Positions 1 through 8,624 of a stretch of 64,000 bases of DNA are shown one piece after another. The position numbers and the translations under genes were made by a program. The stretch spans positions 124,001 to 188,000 of the forward strand of contig CALDYU010000002.1 in the NCBI GenBank assembly GCA_937944485.1. The letters are read 5' to 3'. Every line of letters begins with the position of its first letter. Positions within the stretch are counted from its first letter, which is position 1. This DNA comes from an uncultured Flavobacteriaceae bacterium (GTDB lineage Bacteria; Bacteroidota; Bacteroidia; Flavobacteriales; Flavobacteriaceae). The notes beneath the pieces were generated by a model. It worked only from the letters and a program-made list of their open reading frames with translations. It did not search any database and was not told where the DNA came from.

Positions 1-1
1 C

Positions 2-256
2 TTCGGAACTCGTGAGGGTAAGGAGGCCAAATTTTTCTCAGCCGGCGCTCTAATGACGGCACTCTTGTTTTTATTAACATCATACCTATTTGGCGTTTAT
101 ATAGATAGATTTGCTAGATATAATGAATTATACGGTGCCTTAGGCGGACTATTAATTCTGATGGTATATATCTGGTTGAATTCTAATATTCTATTGCTCG
201 GGTTTGAGTTAAACGCCACCTTAAATCGACTTAGAAAAAACATAAAAATTAAATGA
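2..256 (+). CDS. YihY/BrkB-family membrane protein, C-terminal fragment
   Basis: This is the 3' end of a gene that begins left of the window; the frame is open from base 2. The visible 84 residues hold two hydrophobic helices, a short turn with a Tyr-Gly-Ala-Leu-Gly-Gly motif, then IWLNSNILLLGFELNAT and a basic tail. That is the usual end of the YihY/virulence factor BrkB family of integral inner-membrane proteins, whose molecular function is not settled. An ATG at 53 lies inside the conserved domain, so it is not the true start. The stop overlaps the start of the next gene by four bases (ATGA), which suggests an operon. Confidence 0.8.
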   Translation, partial: FGTREGKEAKFFSAGALMTALLFLLTSYLFGVYIDRFARYNELYGALGGLLILMVYIWLNSNILLLGFELNATLNRLRKNIKIK

Positions 257-693
257 CCGCATTATTAAGAAATTCCCCCCTTATTATTTGTTTGCTATGT
301 TGCCTTAGTGGAAGTGCTCAAAGTGTTTTTGGAAAATGGAAGACAATTGATGATCGTACAGGTAAACCTAAAGGACTTATTAAGATTTATGAAAAGAATG
401 GTTTGATGTATGGTGAAATTTTAAAAGTTTTAGAAAAAGGAAGAGAAAATGCTATTTGTGAAAAATGCGATGGTGATCTAGAAGGAAAACCTGTCGTTGG
501 TATCACCCTAATTAAAGAGGGTCGAAAAAATAAAAATGGAGAGTGGAAGGGGAAGTATTTATTCGATCCTGAGCAGGCAATGACATTTCGATTTAAAATT
601 TGGCTTAATCCAGAAAATAGTGACGAACTTAAAGTTAGAGGGTATTTAGCCTTTCTTTATAGAACTCAAACTTGGGTGCGCTATAAAGAATAA
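253..693 (+). CDS. DUF2147 domain secreted protein
   Basis: A 146-residue protein with an N-terminal signal peptide (hydrophobic residues about 8-21, ending GSAQS). The mature part opens with VFGKWKTIDDRTGKPKG and contains a CEKC pair around residue 70, then the lipocalin-like strand pattern of DUF2147 and a final YRTQTWVRY. DUF2147 proteins are small exported proteins of unknown role, common in Bacteroidota. The CxxC could bind metal or form a disulfide; that is inference. The gene overlaps the upstream YihY gene by four bases and sits 15 bases before priA, so the three are probably co-transcribed. Confidence 0.8.
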   Translation: MTALLRNSPLIICLLCCLSGSAQSVFGKWKTIDDRTGKPKGLIKIYEKNGLMYGEILKVLEKGRENAICEKCDGDLEGKPVVGITLIKEGRKNKNGEWKGKYLFDPEQAMTFRFKIWLNPENSDELKVRGYLAFLYRTQTWVRYKE

Positions 694-708
694 GAGGATG
701 CTTAGCGT

Positions 709-3165
709 ATGAAGTATTTCATTAATGTAATTTTACCAATTCCTTTAGAGAAGTTATTTACTTATGAAATAACGAAAGAAGAAGCTGATTTCCTCCAACC
801 TGGTATGCGCGTTGCTGTTCCATTCGGCAAATCAAAAATCTATACGGCATTAGTTCATGCCGTTCAAGTAGAACCACCTACGGTATATGAAGCCAAACAA
901 ATTCATCAAATTTTAGATGAATATGCTATTGTTCATGCTATTCAATTGAAGCATTGGCAATGGATTGCCGATTATTATATGTGTACTATAGGCGAAGTTT
1001 TTCGAAGTGCTTTACCTAGTGCTTTTTTATTAGAAAGTGAAACTTTGATTCTTAAGAACGAGCAGAGCACCATTGATGAGCGCAACTTAAAAGATGATGA
1101 GTTTTTAATATTTGAAGCCCTGCAGCACCAACCTGTTTTAAAAGTTCATGAAGTTGCATCGATTATTGAAAGAAAGAATACCCTTCCCATTTTAAATCGA
1201 TTGATAGCCAAAGGTGTAATTCTTTTAAAGGAAGAAATTTATGAGCAATACAAACCTAAACTAGTCCGCTACATCAAACTTGCGACTGCATATGTCTCTG
1301 AAGAGAATTTAGAAAAATTGCTAGAATCTTTAAAGCGTGCTCCTAAACAGACACATGTGGTCTTGTCATTATTTCAGTTGCAAGCTGCCTCTTCTGAGCC
1401 CATAAAAGTTTCTGATTTAGTAGTTGCCAGTGGTGGGTCAACGGCTATCGTCAAAACACTAATAGATAAAGGAATTCTAGAAGAATATCACATCCGTAGA
1501 GATCGAATTGAATATAATGAAGGTGCTGAAATAAACGATTTAAAAAAGCTTAACGAATACCAAGATAAGGCACTGCAGGATATACGAAATTCCTTTAAGG
1601 AAAATAAAACGACGCTACTCCAAGGCGTTACCTCTTCTGGTAAAACCGAAGTTTATGTGAAATTAATAGAAGATTGCATTCAATCCGGAAAACAAGCCTT
1701 GTACTTATTGCCAGAAATCGCATTGACCACACAATTAATAGGCAGGCTACAATCTTATTTTGGTGAAAAAGTGGCCGTTTATCATTCTAAATATAACGTA
1801 CAAGAAAGAATAGAGGTATGGAATAATGTACTCTTCAAAAAGACAAAAGCACAAATTGTAATCGGGGCTCGTTCCTCTTTATTTTTGCCGTTCTCTAATT
1901 TAGGATTAATAGTAGTTGATGAAGAACATGAAGGTTCTTTCAAGCAATTTGACCCCGCCCCACGCTATCATGCAAGAGATGCTGCCATAGTATTGGCAAA
2001 ACTTCATAAAGCTCATATCGTTTTAGGATCTGCAACTCCGAGTATCGAAAGTTATAGTAATGCACAAACGGGTAAGTATGGCTTTGCGACTATAGCTAGG
2101 AGGTATGGTAATGTGCTAATGCCTGAAATAGAGTTGGTTGATATTAAGGAGGAATCTCGAAAACGGCGAATGAAAGGACATTTTTCAGAGCGTTTGCTTA
2201 TTGAGATAACAGAAACTTTAAGATTGGGTGAGCAAGTTATTCTTTTTCAAAATAGAAGAGGCTATGCCCCTATAGTGGAATGCACCACCTGCGGACATTC
2301 TCCTCAATGTCCTAATTGTGACGTGAGTTTAACTTATCATCAATATAAAAAACAACTCCGTTGTCATTATTGCAGTCATCATATGGCTCTGTTAGAAAGT
2401 TGTCAAGCCTGTAATAACCAAACTTTAGATACTAAAGGCTTTGGAACGGAGCAAGTAGAACAAGAGCTTATTGCTTTATTTCCTGAGGCTAAAATTGGCC
2501 GCATGGACTTAGATACAACTCGCGGCAAACACGGATACGAGCGTATCATCAATGCTTTTGAACAACAAGAAATTGATATTTTGGTGGGAACACAAATGCT
2601 GACTAAGGGTTTAGACTTTCGTAATGTAAACTTGGTAGGGATAATGAATGCAGATGCCCTGCTTAATTTCCCAGATTATCGAGCTCATGAACGTAGTTAT
2701 CAGTTATTGACGCAAGTTGCGGGCAGGGCAGGGCGTACACAGAAAAGGGGCAAGGTCATTATTCAGAGTTATAATCCCTACCATCAAATATTACAGCAGG
2801 TCTCCACTGGTGCGTACGAAGAAATGTATAAAGAGCAAATTTACGAGCGCGAACAGTACAAATACCCGCCAGTTAATCGAATTATTAAAATCACTTTTAA
2901 GCACAAAGATTATAATAAACTGAATGAAGCGGCTGAATGGTTTACGAAAGCATTACGAAATGCTTTTGGAGCAAATGTTCTCGGCCCTGAGTTTCCCCCA
3001 GTAGCTCGAATTCGCAATCAATATCTAAAAAATGTCTTGGTTAAAATTGAAAGGAAAAATACAAGCGCATTGGTAAAAAGTAATATCAGACGAATTGAGC
3101 GTTCCTTTAATGCTATAGCCGTTTACCGCAGTGTGCGGGTTATTTATAATGTTGATCATATATAA
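709..3165 (+). CDS. priA: Primosomal protein N' (replication restart helicase PriA)
   Basis: PriA is a superfamily 2 3'-5' DNA helicase that recognises stalled forks and reloads the replisome. The 818 residues include an N-terminal DNA-binding domain (about 1-110) and a helicase core with Walker A GVTSSGKTE near residue 305 and Walker B DEEH near 403. A zinc-binding insert near 525-570 has CTTCGHSPQCPNC followed by CHYC and CQAC. The C-terminal helicase lobe contains GTQMLTKGLDF and QVAGRAGR. Its length is somewhat above that of the E. coli protein, as usual in Bacteroidota. It is the last gene of the YihY-DUF2147-priA run and faces a convergent regulator across a terminator hairpin. Confidence 0.97.
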   Translation: MKYFINVILPIPLEKLFTYEITKEEADFLQPGMRVAVPFGKSKIYTALVHAVQVEPPTVYEAKQIHQILDEYAIVHAIQLKHWQWIADYYMCTIGEVFRSALPSAFLLESETLILKNEQSTIDERNLKDDEFLIFEALQHQPVLKVHEVASIIERKNTLPILNRLIAKGVILLKEEIYEQYKPKLVRYIKLATAYVSEENLEKLLESLKRAPKQTHVVLSLFQLQAASSEPIKVSDLVVASGGSTAIVKTLIDKGILEEYHIRRDRIEYNEGAEINDLKKLNEYQDKALQDIRNSFKENKTTLLQGVTSSGKTEVYVKLIEDCIQSGKQALYLLPEIALTTQLIGRLQSYFGEKVAVYHSKYNVQERIEVWNNVLFKKTKAQIVIGARSSLFLPFSNLGLIVVDEEHEGSFKQFDPAPRYHARDAAIVLAKLHKAHIVLGSATPSIESYSNAQTGKYGFATIARRYGNVLMPEIELVDIKEESRKRRMKGHFSERLLIEITETLRLGEQVILFQNRRGYAPIVECTTCGHSPQCPNCDVSLTYHQYKKQLRCHYCSHHMALLESCQACNNQTLDTKGFGTEQVEQELIALFPEAKIGRMDLDTTRGKHGYERIINAFEQQEIDILVGTQMLTKGLDFRNVNLVGIMNADALLNFPDYRAHERSYQLLTQVAGRAGRTQKRGKVIIQSYNPYHQILQQVSTGAYEEMYKEQIYEREQYKYPPVNRIIKITFKHKDYNKLNEAAEWFTKALRNAFGANVLGPEFPPVARIRNQYLKNVLVKIERKNTSALVKSNIRRIERSFNAIAVYRSVRVIYNVDHI

Positions 3166-3243
3166 AAACCGATACTCCCAAAACTATATTACAAGCATAT
3201 GTTGCTACTATTCTAGGTCGTTAAGCGATGTTCTTTATGCTAT

Positions 3244-3287
3244 AAAAAAAGAAACCGATAATCGCTAAGATTTTCGGTTTTCTTTTA
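3244..3287. terminator. Bidirectional terminator between priA and the LytTR regulator
   Basis: An inverted repeat (AAACCGA / TCGGTTT, loop about 15 bases) has A-runs on the left and T-runs on the right. It lies between the two convergent genes, so it can serve both strands. Confidence 0.7.
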
Positions 3288-3307
3288 TGAAATTATATTG
3301 TAGAAGT

Positions 3308-4000
3308 TTAGACGTTACTCAGCGCTTCAGCTAATTCGGTCTTCTTATTTCTACTTAGTGGAATTGATCTTCCGCTAACTTCAACATTTTTACTATTGAA
3401 TTTCTCAACTTTTTCTAAGTTCACAATATATGATTTGTGAATTCTTAAAAACTTCTCTTCCGGTAATTGCTTTTCGAAAGATTTCATTGTTGATAAAATT
3501 ACGATATTAGCCTCGTCAGTAACCAACTTTATATAGTCACCAAGGGCTTCGATCCATTTAATATCATTTAATATAACCTTTCTCTTTTTAAGGTTGCTTT
3601 TTACAAAAATATGCTCTTCATCTTCATGCACACGATGCATTTGCTCGTATTTTGCTACGGCACGTTTTACAGAAGCATCGAAACGAGCCATTGTTATTGG
3701 CTTGTGTAGATAATCTGTTACGTCATAGTCAAAAGCTTTAAGGGCATAATCAGGTTTTCCGGTAATCAAAATTACCTGAGGGCTGTTTTCTAGGGACTCG
3801 AGTAGGTCGAACCCTGTGATAATTGGCATTTCAACATCAAGAAAAATCAAGTCGATTTCATTGTTCTTAATGCCGTTTTTGGCTTCGATTGCGTTGCTGT
3901 ATTCGGCTACCATTGCCAAATTTGGGTGGTTATTGACCAACTTGGCCACCGCCATCCGTTGCATAGAGGAGTCGTCTACGATAATACTACGTAATTTCAT
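3308..4000 (-). CDS. LytTR-family response regulator
   Basis: A 230-residue two-domain regulator. Residues 1-120 form a receiver domain: acidic pair VDD near residue 9, phospho-acceptor Asp in IFLDVEMP near 56, and the conserved Lys in DYLHKPI near 103. Residues about 130-228 form a LytTR DNA-binding domain (IKWIEALGDYIKLVT, FLRIHKSYIVNLEKV). This is the AlgR/LytR type that usually pairs with a LytS-like histidine kinase. No kinase gene is adjacent here: priA is convergent on one side and the rpsF operon divergent on the other. The gene is therefore orphan in this window and its signal is unknown. Confidence 0.93.
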   Translation of the reverse strand: MKLRSIIVDDSSMQRMAVAKLVNNHPNLAMVAEYSNAIEAKNGIKNNEIDLIFLDVEMPIITGFDLLESLENSPQVILITGKPDYALKAFDYDVTDYLHKPITMARFDASVKRAVAKYEQMHRVHEDEEHIFVKSNLKKRKVILNDIKWIEALGDYIKLVTDEANIVILSTMKSFEKQLPEEKFLRIHKSYIVNLEKVEKFNSKNVEVSGRSIPLSRNKKTELAEALSNV

Positions 4001-4179
4001 AAATGGGTAGATTTGTGGGGTTAAATCGTAAACAAATTACTGAAAAAACATACTTGGGAACAATTAAAGTTGTTCACATTGATTGTTAATTTGTGTAATC
4101 GGTTTATGATCATAGGTTTAGATTTGGGTTAAGTTCCTTTAAAATGATTCCTATTTATAACGAAGAATTTTGCGTTTTC

Positions 4180-4210
4180 TTGTGGCATGAGTTAAATATT
4201 CTTATTTTTG
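4180..4210 (+). promoter_or_regulatory. Bacteroidota-type promoter for rpsF operon
   Basis: TTG at 4180-4182, 20 bases, then TATTTTTG at 4203-4210. This fits the Bacteroidota sigma factor consensus (TTG, about 19-20 bases, TAnnTTTG). Its position 24 bases before ATG 4234 supports that start rather than the longer reading from 4144, and leaves little room for an S6:S18-binding leader. Confidence 0.55.
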
Positions 4211-4233
4211 CACTCCTTAAAACAAATATTAAT

Positions 4234-4575
4234 ATGAATCATTACGAAACTGTTTTCATTTTGAATCCCGTGCTTTCTGATACTCAGATTGCGGAAACAG
4301 TTAAGAAATTTGAAGATTTCTTAATTAAGAATGGTGCCAAAATGGTATCTAAAGAGAATTGGGGGCTGAAGAAATTAGCCTATGCCATTCAACACAAAAA
4401 AAGTGGTTTTTATCACTTGTTCGAATTCACCGCTCCTGGTGAAATTTTGACGCCTTATGAGCAAGAATTTTCGCGAGATGAACGTGTTATGCGCTTTTTG
4501 ACGGTGAAATTAGATAAACATGCTATTGCATGGGCAGAAAAAAGAAGAACAAGATTAAAAACAGCTAAAGCATAA
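4234..4575 (+). CDS. rpsF: 30S ribosomal protein bS6
   Basis: bS6 binds S18 and the central domain of 16S rRNA in the small subunit. The protein starts MNHYETVFILNPVLSD, the typical S6 N-terminus, and continues with GAKMVSKENWGLKKLAYAI and RFLTVKLDKHA. The length is 113 residues. The frame is open from an earlier ATG at 4144, but the extra 30 residues are not part of the family and a promoter motif lies inside them, so I place the start at 4234. It is the first gene of the rpsF-rpsR-rplI operon; rpsR follows after 5 bases. Confidence 0.95.
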   Translation: MNHYETVFILNPVLSDTQIAETVKKFEDFLIKNGAKMVSKENWGLKKLAYAIQHKKSGFYHLFEFTAPGEILTPYEQEFSRDERVMRFLTVKLDKHAIAWAEKRRTRLKTAKA

Positions 4576-4580
4576 GTACT

Positions 4581-4877
4581 ATGGCATCAATAGAACAACA
4601 AGCGAAAGGAAAGAAAGATGGCGAAATCAGGTATCTTACGCCATTAAATATCGAAACAAATTCCAAAAAGAAATATTGCCGTTTTAAAAAGAATGGCATC
4701 AAGTATATTGATTATAAAGATGCTGATTTCTTAATGATGTTGGTGAATGATCAAGGTAAATTGCTTCCAAGAAGACTTACTGGTACTTCTTTGAAATATC
4801 AAAGAAAGGTGGCTCAAGCAGTGAAGCGTGCAAGACATATTGCATTAATGCCTTATGTAGGTGATTTATTAAAATAA
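4581..4877 (+). CDS. rpsR: 30S ribosomal protein bS18
   Basis: bS18 forms a heterodimer with bS6 on the platform of the 30S subunit. The 98-residue protein contains KKYCRFKKNGIKYIDYKD, the start of the S18 core, then LLPRRLTGTSLKYQRKVAQA and a basic tail RARHIALMPYV. There is an N-terminal extension of about 20 residues rich in charged residues, normal for this phylum. It lies between rpsF and rplI with 5- and 13-base gaps, the standard bacterial order. Confidence 0.97.
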   Translation: MASIEQQAKGKKDGEIRYLTPLNIETNSKKKYCRFKKNGIKYIDYKDADFLMMLVNDQGKLLPRRLTGTSLKYQRKVAQAVKRARHIALMPYVGDLLK

Positions 4878-4890
4878 AAGAAGCGAAACC

Positions 4891-5343
4891 ATGGAACTTA
4901 TATTAAAAGCAGACGTTGAAAACCTAGGGTTTAAAGACGATTTGGTTAACGTTAAAAACGGTTACGGTAGAAATTTTCTAATACCAAAGGGTCTTGCTAC
5001 TATGGCAACTCCTTCGGCAAAGAAAGTTTTAGCTGAAAACTTGAAGCAGAAAGCGCATAAAGAAAAGAAAATAGTCGATGCAGCTAATAAGACTGCCGAA
5101 GCTTTAAAAACCTTAGAGATTAAAATACCTGCAAAAACAGGTGCTGGGGATAAGTTATTCGGTTCAGTTACTACTATTGACTTGGCAGCAGCCTTGGCAA
5201 AAGACGGTCATGAAATCGATAAGAAATACATCAGTATCAATGGTGGTTCAGTAAAAAGAACAGGAACAGCGAATGCACAAATTCGTTTGCACAGAGATGT
5301 TGTAGTTGAATTTCCTTTTGATGTTGTTGCCGAAAAGAAATAA
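4891..5343 (+). CDS. rplI: 50S ribosomal protein bL9
   Basis: bL9 binds 23S rRNA near the L1 stalk and helps maintain reading frame. The 150 residues begin MELILKADVENLGFKDD and contain the L9 signature VKNGYGRNFLIPKGLA, followed by a long charged helix (about residues 40-75) and the C-terminal domain with KLFGSVTTIDLAAAL. It is the last gene of the S6-S18-L9 operon and is followed by a strong terminator. Confidence 0.97.
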   Translation: MELILKADVENLGFKDDLVNVKNGYGRNFLIPKGLATMATPSAKKVLAENLKQKAHKEKKIVDAANKTAEALKTLEIKIPAKTGAGDKLFGSVTTIDLAAALAKDGHEIDKKYISINGGSVKRTGTANAQIRLHRDVVVEFPFDVVAEKK

Positions 5344-5365
5344 GAATTTCTTATAATATATAATT

Positions 5366-5403
5366 ACCGTTCTCTGAACTTGCTGATGAGAACGGTTTTT
5401 TAT
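5366..5403 (+). terminator. Intrinsic terminator of the rpsF-rpsR-rplI operon
   Basis: A perfect 9-base stem (ACCGTTCTC / GAGAACGGT) with a 13-base loop is followed by a T-run, 23 bases after the rplI stop. Confidence 0.85.
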
Positions 5404-5422
5404 TTCTATAAATAGTACCGCT

Positions 5423-5896
5423 TTGAAATATAGAAGACTTACCCAACAGCAGTTAGAGGAGTTACAACCTGAATTTGTGAATTTTTTGGCTACTCAGTCG
5501 ATTACTGGGGAGGAATGGAAAAATTTAAAAGAAGATAAGCCTAGTGTCGCTGAAGATGAACTTGACGTTTTTAGCGATTTAATTTGGGAAGGAGTTCTTA
5601 CCAAAGTTACGTACTTAGAAAATGTATCTGAGCAGCACATGCATCTATTTTATTGTGCTGAAAAGGAAATGAAATTAATTTCTGTTAAGATATTGAATCC
5701 CGAAATTGACTTAACTACTAAAATTGGGTTCAATTGGTTCAAGAAAAATTGGCAATCTGATTTTGTGGAGTATTTGACTGCTACTAAGACTTATGTAGAT
5801 ATAAATCTGGATAAGTTTAAATTAATAGAACAGGGTGCCGTAATAACCAAAGGCGATTTGTATAAATGGTTCGAAACCATGATTGAAGTAAAATAG
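5423..5896 (+). CDS. DUF6495 family protein
   Basis: A 157-residue soluble acidic protein without signal peptide or membrane helix. It begins MKYRRLTQQQLEELQPEFVN and ends KGDLYKWFETMIEVK, which I recognise as a small conserved flavobacterial family of unknown function (DUF6495). The start codon is TTG at 5423; there is no good ATG upstream because the rplI terminator lies immediately before. It stands alone between the ribosomal operon and hisS. The family assignment is from memory of its sequence pattern; no function can be read from the residues. Confidence 0.7.
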   Translation: MKYRRLTQQQLEELQPEFVNFLATQSITGEEWKNLKEDKPSVAEDELDVFSDLIWEGVLTKVTYLENVSEQHMHLFYCAEKEMKLISVKILNPEIDLTTKIGFNWFKKNWQSDFVEYLTATKTYVDINLDKFKLIEQGAVITKGDLYKWFETMIEVK

Positions 5897-5927
5897 TTCT
5901 TTTTAACGTTTGCAAGTACTGCTTGTA

Positions 5928-5957
5928 TTGTTTAGCCCTTCTAAAGAATTATATTTG
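5928..5957 (+). promoter_or_regulatory. Bacteroidota-type promoter for hisS
   Basis: TTG at 5928-5930, exactly 19 bases, then TATATTTG at 5950-5957. This is a consensus match (TTG-N19-TAnnTTTG) 53 bases before the hisS ATG. Confidence 0.75.
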
Positions 5958-6010
5958 TTTCTAATACTAAAAGCTTCCGGCACACAGCCCAAGGAAGAAT
6001 TAAACTATAA

Positions 6011-7399
6011 ATGGCACAAAAACCTTCTATTCCTAAAGGAACAAGAGATTTTTCTCCTTCCGAGGTAAGTAAGCGCAACTATATTTTTGACATCGTCAAA
6101 AAACATTTTCAAACTTTCGGATTTCAACCCATTGAAACCCCATCTTTTGAAAATTCAGATACTTTACTAGGAAAGTATGGTGATGAGGGAGATCGGTTAA
6201 TTTTCAAGATATTGAATTCGGGCGATTTTATTGGTAAGGTTGATGATGTTACCTATAGTTCTAAAAAATCAAGTTCGCTCGCACCTAAAATTTCTGAAAA
6301 GGCATTACGCTATGACTTAACGGTTCCTTTTGCGCGTTATGTGGTGCAACACCAAAATGATATTGAATTTCCTTTCAAACGTTATCAAATACAACCTGTT
6401 TGGCGGGCTGACAGACCACAAAAAGGTCGTTTTAGAGAATTTTATCAGTGTGATGCAGATGTTGTAGGCTCAAACTCCTTGCTACAAGAAGTAGAATTAG
6501 TACAGCTTTACGATGCTATTTTTACTGATTTGAAATTGAAAGGTGTACATATTAAATTAAACAATAGAAAAATATTAGCTGGTATTGCCGAAGTTATTGG
6601 GGCAGGTAATAACCTTATCAACTTTACAGTAGCTCTTGATAAATTAGATAAAATTGGAATAGATGGTGTTAAAAAAGAAATGCTTGCCAAGGGTATTTCT
6701 GAAGCAGCTATTGCAAAAGCAAATCCGTTATTTTCTTTAAAGGGCAGTAATACCGAGCAGCTCGACCAACTTCAATATTTGTTGTCTTCTTCCGAAATTG
6801 GAACCAAAGGGGTAGAGGAGCTTCGATTTATTCTTGAATTTGTTGAAGAAGTAGGTCTGCAATCTGCTCAAATTTCGATTGACGTTACACTAGCGCGAGG
6901 ATTAAACTACTATACAGGCGCAATTTTCGAAGTTGCTGCACCAGAAGGAATTCAAATGGGTTCGATTGGTGGTGGTGGACGTTATGATGACCTTACAGGA
7001 ATTTTTGGATTAAAAAATGTCAGTGGAGTAGGTATTTCTTTCGGACTAGATCGGATATATTTGGTATTGGAAGAACTCGGTTTATTCCCTAATACCATTG
7101 AGCAATCATTAGATGTTCTTTGTGTAAACTTTGGGGAACAAGAAGCGTTAGAGGCTTTGCGCATTACAAAGCAACTAAGAGCGGCTGGCGTACGTGCAGA
7201 TATTTATCCTTCGGATGTTAAAGTGCAAAAACAAATGAAATTTGCCAATAATCGCAAGGTGCCTTTCGTTATTTTATTGGGTGCGCAAGAATTAAAAGAT
7301 AAAACCTTTGTCGTAAAGAACATGGCAAATGGGGAACAAAAGACTTATAACTTAAATGATGTAAGTGCTTTTATTTCTAAGTTAGCAATAATTTTGTAA
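6011..7399 (+). CDS. hisS: Histidyl-tRNA synthetase
   Basis: A class II aminoacyl-tRNA synthetase that charges tRNA-His. The 462-residue protein starts with PKGTRDFSPSE, has motif 2 region RADRPQKGRFREFYQCDADV near residue 135, the HisRS-specific ARGLNYYTGAIFEV near 297, motif 3 GSIGGGGRYDDL near 320 and GVGISFGLDR, then a C-terminal anticodon-binding domain (about 370-460). It is preceded by a consensus promoter. An unrelated small ORF begins at the base directly after the stop codon. Confidence 0.97.
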   Translation: MAQKPSIPKGTRDFSPSEVSKRNYIFDIVKKHFQTFGFQPIETPSFENSDTLLGKYGDEGDRLIFKILNSGDFIGKVDDVTYSSKKSSSLAPKISEKALRYDLTVPFARYVVQHQNDIEFPFKRYQIQPVWRADRPQKGRFREFYQCDADVVGSNSLLQEVELVQLYDAIFTDLKLKGVHIKLNNRKILAGIAEVIGAGNNLINFTVALDKLDKIGIDGVKKEMLAKGISEAAIAKANPLFSLKGSNTEQLDQLQYLLSSSEIGTKGVEELRFILEFVEEVGLQSAQISIDVTLARGLNYYTGAIFEVAAPEGIQMGSIGGGGRYDDLTGIFGLKNVSGVGISFGLDRIYLVLEELGLFPNTIEQSLDVLCVNFGEQEALEALRITKQLRAAGVRADIYPSDVKVQKQMKFANNRKVPFVILLGAQELKDKTFVVKNMANGEQKTYNLNDVSAFISKLAIIL

Positions 7400-7834
7400 A
7401 TGACATTTCCTGCAATAGACATATCTGTAAAAAAATGGAGTTACGAAGACCTAATGGAATACGTTATTTATGAAGATTATATATATACCAGCAAGGATTC
7501 TATTTTTAAAAAATACTATCAAGACCATCTTTTTTGCGATAGCATGGGAAAAATCTACAAGGCTATAAAAAAAGAGGAAATGACTGAAAATTGGAGAAAT
7601 TGGTTACGATTTATTCCCAATGTCTGGAAAACCAAAATTATCTTTCAGAATACCGATGACCTAATGAGTTTAGAGGAATTAAAAAGTTTTATAATAAAAC
7701 GGATTTCTGATTTGAACGACAATCAAAAAAACGAGCAATGGAAAGCGGATTCGGAACAGTATGAGATTCTAAGTAGTTGGAAAGCCGATGTACAAAAAGC
7801 CAAAAATCACACGGAATTAATATCTAGTTTATAA
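7400..7834 (+). CDS. Hypothetical protein, 144 aa
   Basis: I do not recognise this protein. Its ATG directly abuts the hisS TAA. It has no signal peptide or membrane segment. It is rich in Lys, Trp and Tyr (EDLMEYVIYEDYIYTSKD, NWRNWLRFIPNVWKTK) and the C-terminal third is probably helical. It lies at the left border of a patch of unrecognised genes and palindromic spacers (7.4-9.45 kb) that interrupts the core gene order, so it may be a recently acquired cassette-like gene that uses the hisS transcript. Expression and reality as a gene are likely but unproven. Confidence 0.55.
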   Translation: MTFPAIDISVKKWSYEDLMEYVIYEDYIYTSKDSIFKKYYQDHLFCDSMGKIYKAIKKEEMTENWRNWLRFIPNVWKTKIIFQNTDDLMSLEELKSFIIKRISDLNDNQKNEQWKADSEQYEILSSWKADVQKAKNHTELISSL

Positions 7835-7839
7835 AAATT

Positions 7840-8100
7840 GTTGGCAACAAAGAACTGAGCTAAAAAACAAACAAAATTCAGCTCAATTTACCTACATAAT
7901 TTCTGTCATAATCCAAACCTGATTTTGATATTCTATAGGCCTGTTTTATAAGTTTGTTACAAACGGCTATAATATAATTCATAGCTATATTCTGCTAGCT
8001 TAAAAATAATTACTTTTAATACGGCTGGATTTCAGTCCGACAATTCCCGTTGGGAATCGCGGCTACAAAATCATAGCCTAACTGTTGCAACAAATTTTGA
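7840..8100. repeat. Palindromic, cassette-boundary-like intergenic element
   Basis: This gap has layered inverted repeats. ATTCCC-GTT-GGGAAT lies near 8042-8056. A wider imperfect pair has GGCTAT near 7974 facing ATAGCC at 8073-8078. GAGCT and AGCTC arms lie near 7857-7885. It begins with GTTGGCAACAA just after the upstream stop and ends with GCCTAACTGTTGCAACAA at the start of the next ORF. The GCCTAAC heptamer resembles the RYYYAAC core of integron attC sites, but the partner core is not clear. I infer a cassette-type boundary of a kind seen in flavobacterial genomes; copy number in the genome would decide. Confidence 0.45.
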
Positions 8101-8624
8101 AAAAGCATATAACCAATCGACATCTTACTCTGGGGATATACTCACTGTTCTTCGTTTTTACTTTGGGAATATGGATTTGGGAAGTAACGGAATTTGATAA
8201 ATTTCTTAAATCATTCTATAACTGGAATGAACGATTGGAAATAGGAAATATCCTTTATGCTCTAAAAATCACCGATATGTTTACTGCTTCTTTTGCCGCA
8301 TTGGTTTTAGGTGTTGGACTTTTTCTTAAGAATAACGTTGGATGGACTTTAATTACTGGATGGTTCTACTTTTTATTTACAAACGGAATTAGAAATATCT
8401 TTGAAGACGGTATTAAAGATGCTACTGATTTTTTTCAAACCCTTCTTTTCTTCATAATTCCACTCAGTTTAATATTTCTCATGAATAAATTCATTGGAAT
8501 AAATCAATACCATAAAATTAAAAATGATAAAAAATTGAAGTTAAATCTATTGGCAATTGGAATAGGTGGTTTGCTGGCTGTTTTTAGGCTTCTCAAAAAA
8601 AATTTATTACAACAATTCCTATAA
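8085..8624 (+). CDS. Hypothetical four-to-five-helix membrane protein
   Basis: A 179-residue membrane protein of unknown function. Hydrophobic segments lie at about residues 17-35, 64-82, 87-105, 116-134 and 150-168; the loops are basic. The start is uncertain: the frame opens after a stop at 8079-8081 and the only upstream candidates are TTG at 8085 or TTG at 8097, both within or touching the palindromic spacer. The first ATG comes only about 65 codons in, after the first membrane helix. It belongs to the accessory patch. I know no family for it. Confidence 0.5.
   Translation: MQQILKKHITNRHLTLGIYSLFFVFTLGIWIWEVTEFDKFLKSFYNWNERLEIGNILYALKITDMFTASFAALVLGVGLFLKNNVGWTLITGWFYFLFTNGIRNIFEDGIKDATDFFQTLLFFIIPLSLIFLMNKFIGINQYHKIKNDKKLKLNLLAIGIGGLLAVFRLLKKNLLQQFL

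Noticed and set aside
2717-2923. Overlapping plus-strand ORF inside priA
   Set aside because: A shadow frame within a long conserved gene with intact motifs.
4144-4233. Thirty-residue N-terminal extension of rpsF from ATG 4144
   Set aside because: The extension is not part of the S6 family and a promoter motif lies within it; the start at 4234 fits the family exactly.
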